From: Methylorubrum thiocyanatum
GTDB taxonomy: Bacteria; Pseudomonadota; Alphaproteobacteria; Rhizobiales; Beijerinckiaceae
DNA: 64,000 nt
Reading direction: 5' to 3'
Assembly (NCBI GenBank): GCA_014138645.1
Contig: JACJIB010000008.1
Location: forward strand, 186,001 to 250,000
This document shows, in pieces, positions 59,427 through 64,000 of the stretch. The translations under genes and the position numbers were made by a program. Within the stretch, counting starts at the first letter, position 1; each line of letters begins with the position of its first letter. The notes under the pieces are model-generated. The model made no database searches and was not told the DNA's origin. It worked only from the letters and a program-made list of their open reading frames with translations.

Positions 59427-61150
59427 TCGGACGCACGGCAGGGCCGTTCCGCATCCTTCACCTGGAGGACAGCGACCTCGATGCCGAACTCATCGAGGCC
59501 GAACTCGAACGCCTCGGGCACCCCATCCACATCGTGCGGGTCATCACCCGCGACGCCTTCGCTGCCGAGGCGCGGCCGGGTCGGCATGACCTCATCCTCG
59601 CCGACTACGTGCTGCCGGCCTTCGACGGCATCAGCGCGTTCCGCATCGCGCAGGCGCAGTGCCCCGACATCCCGTTCGTGTTCTGCTCAGGCACGCTCGG
59701 CGAGGACATCGCGGTCGAGGCGCTGAAGGACGGCGCCACGGACTACGTCACCAAGCAGCGGATCGACCGGCTGCCGCGCATCGTGGTGCGCGCGATGGCC
59801 GAGGCCCGGACCAGGGCTGAGAAGCGCGCGGCCGAGGCCGCGCTGCAGGCGCTCAACCAATCGCTCGAAGCCCGCGTGGCCGAGCGCACGCGCGAGCTCG
59901 CCGAGGCCAATGCCGCGCTCCAGCAGCAGATCGCCGAGCGCGAGCGCGCCGAGGAGGCGCTGCGCCTGGTGCAGCGGCTGGAGGCGATCGGGCAGCTGAC
60001 CAGCGGGGTCGCGCATGACTTCAACAACCTGTTGACCGTCATCAGCGGCAATATCGAGTTTCTGGAACGCGACGTGACGAGCGAGCGCTCGAAGCGGCGC
60101 CTCGACATGATGCGCGGGGCGGCCGCCCGCGGCGCCAGCCTCACGGCGCAGCTCCTGGCCTTCTCCCGCCGCCAGCGGCTGGAGCCGAAGCCGGTGAGCC
60201 TGAACCGGACGGTCGCCTCGATGCGCGACCTGCTGCAAAGCTCCATCGGCGGGGCGGTGCAGATCGAGACGGCGCTTCAGGCCGATCTGTGGCCGGCCCT
60301 CGTCGATGCGACCCAGATCGAACTCGTCATCCTCAACCTCGCCATCAACGCCCGAGACGCGATGGCGGTCGGGGGCCGGCTGACCATCGAGACCGCCAAC
60401 GTCGCCGTCGCTGGGGCGCCGACCCGGCCGGAGCAGCCCAGCCCCGGCGAGTACGTGATGATCGCGGTGAGCGACACCGGGACCGGCATGACGCCGGAGG
60501 TTCTGGCCCGCGTGTTCGAGCCCTTCTTCACGACCAAGGCGGTGGGCAAGGGCTCGGGCCTCGGGCTCGCCCAGGTGTTCGGATTCGTGAAGCAGTCCGG
60601 CGGCGGCATCAGGGTCGATACGGTTCCCGGAGAAGGCACCTCGTTCAAGGTGTACCTGCCCCGCGCCGAGAGCGAAGGCGTGGCGTCGCCCGCCCTGGCC
60701 ACGGAGACCGATTGCGCCAGCCCGCAATCGCCGGGCACGAAGCCGACGCTCCTCGTGGTCGATGACGACGCCTGGGTTCGCGAAGTGACCGCGACCCGGC
60801 TCGGCGAGGCGGGCTACGATCTGCGCGAGGCGGCGTCCGGCCTGCAGGCGCTCGTCGCCCTCGAAGCCGATCCCTGCGTCGATCTCGTCGTCCTCGACTT
60901 CGCGATGCCCGGAATGAACGGGGCCGAGGCCGCCACCGAGATCCGCAAGCGCTGGCCGGAGGTGCCGGTCCTGTTCGTCACGGGCTACGCCGACATGGAA
61001 GCCTTGACCCAAGCCGGCGCCGTCGGTGCCGACGCCATCGTGCAGAAGCCGTTCCGGGACGGCGAACTCGAACGCAAGGTGGCCGCGATTCTCGCGGCGC
61101 GACCGATGCCGCATCTGCGCCTCGTCTCGGACCGCGAGCGAAGCGCCTGA
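59423..61150 (+). CDS. Receiver-kinase-receiver hybrid protein
   Basis: This 575-residue cytosolic protein begins with a receiver (acceptor Asp61, LILADYVLPAFDG). A coiled-coil linker (about 125-185) follows, then a kinase core (His198 in LTSGVAHDFNNLLTVISGNI; N-box LNLAINARDAMAVGG; glycine boxes DTGTGMTPE and GSGLGLAQVF). A second receiver (about 440-560) has Asp492 in LVVLDFAMPGMNG. It probably relays the signal from the phytochrome pair. The first receiver is less typical at the Thr/Lys positions (FVFCSGTLGED). It starts at GTG 59423, overlapping the preceding stop codon. Confidence 0.93.
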   Translation: MIGRTAGPFRILHLEDSDLDAELIEAELERLGHPIHIVRVITRDAFAAEARPGRHDLILADYVLPAFDGISAFRIAQAQCPDIPFVFCSGTLGEDIAVEALKDGATDYVTKQRIDRLPRIVVRAMAEARTRAEKRAAEAALQALNQSLEARVAERTRELAEANAALQQQIAERERAEEALRLVQRLEAIGQLTSGVAHDFNNLLTVISGNIEFLERDVTSERSKRRLDMMRGAAARGASLTAQLLAFSRRQRLEPKPVSLNRTVASMRDLLQSSIGGAVQIETALQADLWPALVDATQIELVILNLAINARDAMAVGGRLTIETANVAVAGAPTRPEQPSPGEYVMIAVSDTGTGMTPEVLARVFEPFFTTKAVGKGSGLGLAQVFGFVKQSGGGIRVDTVPGEGTSFKVYLPRAESEGVASPALATETDCASPQSPGTKPTLLVVDDDAWVREVTATRLGEAGYDLREAASGLQALVALEADPCVDLVVLDFAMPGMNGAEAATEIRKRWPEVPVLFVTGYADMEALTQAGAVGADAIVQKPFRDGELERKVAAILAARPMPHLRLVSDRERSA

Positions 61151-61236
61151 ACGGCGTCGTCACCGCAACCGGGACGGGACACGAGCCGGCGTCTGCGCGC
61201 CTCGCCGAGCCGATCAGAAGGAGATGGAAGGGCGAG

Positions 61237-61310
61237 TGGAGCGGGTGAAGGGAATCGAACCCTCGTATTCAGCTTGGAAGGCTGCTGCTCTACCATTGAG
61301 CTACACCCGC
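61237..61310 (-). tRNA. tRNA-Gly (anticodon TCC)
   Basis: On the minus strand this reads GCGGGTG at the 5' end and CACCCGC at the 3' end, a 7-bp acceptor stem, followed by discriminator T and an encoded CCA (61237-61239). The anticodon loop CTTCCAA holds TCC, and the T-loop TTCGATT is canonical. The anticodon stem has one mismatch at its outer pair. Length 74 with CCA. It is a single tRNA gene; the flanks show no integrase or repeat. Confidence 0.97.
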
Positions 61311-61461
61311 CGATCGCATCTCACGCCGGTCATCCGGTTTCCCGGAGACCCTCCGCACGGGGCGGTGTGGCGAGCGGCACTGCACCGGGGCGATAGCATG
61401 CCCCGGTCGGTTTGAGAAGCACGAAGGGGGACCTCGCCCCGGCGCCGAAGCTGTGCCAGGG

Positions 61462-62634
61462 ATGACGGACCGCCGGGCCCGCCTTCCCGGTTCAGGCCCC
61501 TTTTTCCCGGATCCGCTGCCGTTGTTTCTCCGTCGCAGGACAGCACCGCCCCCGCCCGCCGGACAGGACGGCGCCGCGAAGACCGGCCTGTCGCCGGCGC
61601 GGCTCGACATCCGCGGTGTCAGCCGGCGCTATGGCCGCACACCGGCGCTCGAGGATGTTTCACTCTCGCTGCCGCCGGGCGAGATCCTGGCCGTTCTCGG
61701 CCGTTCCGGCTGCGGGAAGAGCACGCTGCTGCGCCTGATCGCCGGGCTCGACGCGCCCGATGCCGGCGAGATCCGCATCGATGACCGGCGCGTGGCCGGC
61801 CGCGGTCGCGATGAGCCGCCGGAGACCCGCGGCGTCGGCCTGATGTTCCAGGACTACGCCCTGTTTCCCCACCTCACCGTGCTCGCCAACGTCCGGTTCG
61901 GCCTTCGCCATCTGTCGAGCCGCGCGGCGCGGGCGGTGGCCCTCGAACGCCTTGCCGAGGTCGGCCTCGCGGACCGGGCGGACAGCTATCCGGGGACCCT
62001 GTCCGGCGGCGAGGCGCAGCGTGTGGCCCTGGCGCGGGCGCTGGCGCCGCGTCCCCGGGTGCTGCTCCTCGACGAGCCGTTCTCGAATCTCGATGCCGGC
62101 ACCCGCGAACGGGTCCGGGCCGATACCCTGGCCGTCCTGCGCCAGGGCGGCATCAGCGCCATCCTCGTGACCCACGACGCCGCCGAGGCGGTCGAGTTCG
62201 CCGACCGCATCGCCCTGATGCGCGAGGGCCGCCTGGTCCAGTGCGACACCGCCGAGAGGCTGTACCGGGCGCCCGCGAGCCCCTTCGCGGCGCGGGCGCT
62301 CGGCGACATCGTTGAAATGGAGGGCCTCGCCTCCGGAGGCCGCCTGACGACGCCGCTCGGGACACTCGCCCTCACCGACCCCACGCCCGATGGATCCGTG
62401 CGGGTCTGCCTGCGACCGGAGGCGATCCGCATCGTGCCGCGGGGCGAAGGCGTGCCGGGCCGGATCCTGCGCCGTCGCTTCGTCGGCGCCAGCACCCGCA
62501 TCGATGTCGAAGTCGCCGGGCTCGATGCGCCCCTGCGCCTCACCGCTGCGCCGGACGGCATCGCGGGCGACGGTGTTGCCCTGGGGCTCGCGGAGGGCGG
62601 TGTCTTCGTCTTTCCAGCGGCCAAATCTTCCTGA
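61462..62634 (+). CDS. fbpC: Ferric-iron type ABC transporter ATPase
   Basis: This protein of about 390 residues has an N-terminal ABC ATPase and a C-terminal TOBE-like regulatory domain (from about 275). Walker A is GRSGCGKST, the signature TLSGGEAQRVALARAL and Walker B LLLDEPFSNLD. The organisation matches FbpC/FutC subunits that energise Fe(III) uptake. The first 45 residues (Pro/Arg-rich) are not part of the ATPase fold, and the start is uncertain between ATG 61462 and GTG 61453; a shorter start inside is possible. It precedes the binding protein and a permease, giving an ATPase-binding protein-permease order that differs from the usual A-B-C. Confidence 0.85.
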   Translation: MTDRRARLPGSGPFFPDPLPLFLRRRTAPPPPAGQDGAAKTGLSPARLDIRGVSRRYGRTPALEDVSLSLPPGEILAVLGRSGCGKSTLLRLIAGLDAPDAGEIRIDDRRVAGRGRDEPPETRGVGLMFQDYALFPHLTVLANVRFGLRHLSSRAARAVALERLAEVGLADRADSYPGTLSGGEAQRVALARALAPRPRVLLLDEPFSNLDAGTRERVRADTLAVLRQGGISAILVTHDAAEAVEFADRIALMREGRLVQCDTAERLYRAPASPFAARALGDIVEMEGLASGGRLTTPLGTLALTDPTPDGSVRVCLRPEAIRIVPRGEGVPGRILRRRFVGASTRIDVEVAGLDAPLRLTAAPDGIAGDGVALGLAEGGVFVFPAAKSS

Positions 62635-62739
62635 GCCCACCGCTTTATTTGGAATAACTAAAAATCAACAAACTTGTCGAGCCTGCCGACGCTCTGTAAC
62701 ACGCAGCAGGCATCGACGATGCTTGGGGGGAGCAAAGAA
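62635..62739 (+). promoter_or_regulatory. Candidate regulated promoter of the iron-binding protein gene
   Basis: A compact AT-rich block (62644-62673) interrupts the high-GC sequence just upstream of the binding protein gene. It includes TTTGGAATAACTAAA (62648-62662), an imperfect dyad loosely similar to Irr/Fur-type operators. GGGGAG lies nine bases before the ATG. Iron control is expected but not demonstrable from this match. Confidence 0.35.
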
Positions 62740-63765
62740 ATGCGGCGCGTTCGGCGTATCGGGTGTCTCGTGGGGTTCGGCCTGGCCCTCGCCATCACCG
62801 GACAGGCCCAGAGTGCCGAGGTGAACCTCTATACCACCCGCGAGCCAGGCCTGATCCGTCCCCTCCTCGACGCCTACACCGCCAAGACCGGCGTGACGGT
62901 GAACACCGTGTTCGTCGAGAAGGGCTTGGCCGAGCGTGTCGCCGCCGAGGGGGCCCGCAGCAACGCCGACGTCGTCATGACGGTCGATATCGGCAATCTG
63001 ATCGAGCTGGTCGACCGCGACCTCGCCCAGCCGGTCCGCTCCCCCGTCCTGGAAGCGGCGGTGCCGGCGCCCCTGCGCGACGGGGATGGGCGTTGGTTCG
63101 CGCTCTCCCTGCGCGCCCGCGTGCTCTATGCCGACAAGGCGCTCGCCGACTTGAACGCCGCGACCTACGAATCGCTCGCCGACCCGAAATGGCGCGGCAA
63201 GATCTGCATCCGGTCGGGCCAGCACCCCTACAACACGGCCCTCATCGCAGCCTACCTCGTGCGGCACGGCGCGGAGAAGACGGAGGGCTGGCTTCGCGGC
63301 GTGAAGGCCAATCTCGCCCGCAAGGCGGCGGGCGGCGACCGGGACGTGGCGCGCGACATCGCCGCCGACCTCTGCGAGATCGGGCTCGCCAACTCCTACT
63401 ATGTCGGGCTGATGCGCTCAGGCCGCGGCGGGCCGGACCAGCAGAAATGGGGCGAGGCGATCAAGGTTGTCCTGCCGACCTTCGAGGGCGGCGGCACCCA
63501 CGTGAACGTCTCGGGCGCCGTCGTCGCCAAGCACGCGCCGCATCGCGACGAGGCCGTCAAGCTTCTCGAATACCTCGTCTCCGACGAGGCGCAGGCGCTC
63601 TACGCCCGGGCCGATTTCGAGTACCCGGTCAAATCCGGCGCCGCGGTCGATCCGATGCTCCAGGCGCTCGGCCCGCTCTCGGTCGATGCGACCCCGCTCG
63701 TCGAGATCGCGCGCAACCGCAAGGCGGCGAGCCTGCTCGCGGACAAGGTCGGCTTCGACAACTGA
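62740..63765 (+). CDS. fbpA: Iron(III) ABC transporter periplasmic binding protein
   Basis: This 341-residue protein has a signal peptide (IGCLVGFGLALAITGQAQSA) and then the transferrin-like fold of bacterial Fe(III)-binding proteins. It begins with EVNLYTTREPGLIRPLLDAY. Two adjacent tyrosines, Tyr220 and Tyr221 (GLANSYYVGLM), are the conserved iron ligands. PYNTALIAAYLVRHG and GAVVAKHAPHRDEAVKLLEY are further family marks. The ATG at 62740 is preferred because it gives a proper signal sequence; an in-frame start at 62674 adds 22 residues. It probably forms an operon with the permease starting at 63834. Confidence 0.92.
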   Translation: MRRVRRIGCLVGFGLALAITGQAQSAEVNLYTTREPGLIRPLLDAYTAKTGVTVNTVFVEKGLAERVAAEGARSNADVVMTVDIGNLIELVDRDLAQPVRSPVLEAAVPAPLRDGDGRWFALSLRARVLYADKALADLNAATYESLADPKWRGKICIRSGQHPYNTALIAAYLVRHGAEKTEGWLRGVKANLARKAAGGDRDVARDIAADLCEIGLANSYYVGLMRSGRGGPDQQKWGEAIKVVLPTFEGGGTHVNVSGAVVAKHAPHRDEAVKLLEYLVSDEAQALYARADFEYPVKSGAAVDPMLQALGPLSVDATPLVEIARNRKAASLLADKVGFDN

Positions 63766-63833
63766 TCGCGTTCGAGGATCGCCGGCCCGTCGCAGCCGGC
63801 CAACGGACGCCGAAACGGATTGCAGACCCCTCG

Positions 63834-64000
63834 ATGACGCCCGCACGGGGCCTCCTTCACGCGGCGGCGGCGGTGCTGGCCGCGATCCTCCTGGCCCCGG
63901 TCGTCTCGCTTGCCGTGGCGGCGGCCGACGGGACCGGCGAGCTGTGGCCGCATCTGGCGGCCTACGTCCTGCCCCAGGCGATCCGCGAGACCGGGCTGCT
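63834..64000 (+). CDS. fbpB: Iron(III) ABC transporter permease, 5' part
   Basis: The window ends inside this gene. The visible 55 residues form a signal-anchor-like first membrane helix (LLHAAAAVLAAILLAPVVSL), then ELWPHLAAYVLPQAIRETGL, the usual beginning of FbpB-type permeases. It follows the binding protein gene by 68 bases and completes the transporter. Confidence 0.8.
   Translation, partial: MTPARGLLHAAAAVLAAILLAPVVSLAVAAADGTGELWPHLAAYVLPQAIRETGL

Noticed and set aside
61237..61310. tRNA-Gly as an integration site of a genomic island
   Set aside because: No integrase, direct repeat of the tRNA end or change in composition is visible on either side within the window.
1..64000. CRISPR array, prophage, insertion sequence or replication origin
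   Set aside because: No regularly spaced repeats with unique spacers, transposase or phage genes, terminal inverted repeats, or DnaA-box cluster were found.

Overview
This window is GC-rich (roughly 70%) chromosomal DNA of an alphaproteobacterium, most likely Methylobacteriaceae (Methylobacterium/Methylorubrum). The evidence is the irr-fabA-fabB-fabI block, a Ros/MucR-type regulator, a DUF1674 protein, a DUF6456 protein, HWE-type and multi-PAS histidine kinases, a bacteriophytochrome and overall codon use. This assignment comes from gene families and order; I did no database comparison. I see no prophage, insertion sequence, CRISPR array or rRNA. One tRNA gene (Gly-TCC) is present.

Layout. 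1-5.2 kb: end of an SH3-domain gene, the iron regulator irr, then fabA, fabB, a 39-codon membrane peptide, fabI and an isolated fliP. 5.3-12 kb: DoxX, a very large exported repeat protein, a small exported protein and oligopeptidase B. 12-16 kb: a MucR-like regulator, a 64-residue protein, a DUF6456 protein, sufE and a histidine kinase with a degenerate ATP-binding domain. 16-22.9 kb: a 1225-residue multi-PAS hybrid kinase, a divergent PAS protein, a 54-residue protein, glyoxalase I and an unrecognised winged-helix-type protein. 22.9-30.7 kb: pepN, a membrane sensor kinase, arginase and zwf. 31-35.3 kb: a PilZ protein, small proteins, cutA, NAD kinase, a DUF1674 protein and rsmB. 35.6-38.7 kb: an integral membrane protein, an atypical alpha-oxoamine-synthase-like enzyme and an unknown protein. 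39-44.2 kb: fabD-fabG-acpP-fabF-mltG. 44.2-56.6 kb: a GH65 phosphorylase and sugar-phosphate mutase, divergent from ackA, an RbbA-type ABC export system and phosphoketolase. 56.7-61.2 kb: bacteriophytochrome, response regulator and hybrid kinase. 61.2-64 kb: tRNA-Gly, then a ferric-iron ABC transporter cut by the window edge.

How the genes fit together. Type II fatty-acid synthesis is encoded in two blocks: fabA/fabB/fabI (unsaturation, elongation, enoyl reduction) beside irr, and fabD/fabG/acpP/fabF (core cycle) beside mltG. Central carbon genes fit a sugar-to-acetyl-phosphate route: the GH65 phosphorylase yields a hexose 1-phosphate, the HAD mutase would give glucose 6-phosphate, zwf feeds the pentose phosphates, phosphoketolase cleaves xylulose 5-phosphate (or fructose 6-phosphate) to acetyl phosphate, and acetate kinase recovers ATP. 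Signalling genes are unusually dense: five histidine kinases (one apparently degenerate, one a phytochrome), a stand-alone response regulator, a PAS protein and a PilZ protein. Iron appears at both ends, as Irr and the Fbp-type transporter.

The points most worth a second look are the AOS-family enzyme with replaced PLP-contact residues, the MucR homologue with a broken zinc site, the degenerate HWE kinase, the 29-bp tandem duplication of the zwf 3' end, 12-bp repeats at two loci, the ackA-exporter-xfp arrangement, the light-sensing three-gene unit, and several undescribed microproteins with good ribosome binding sites.
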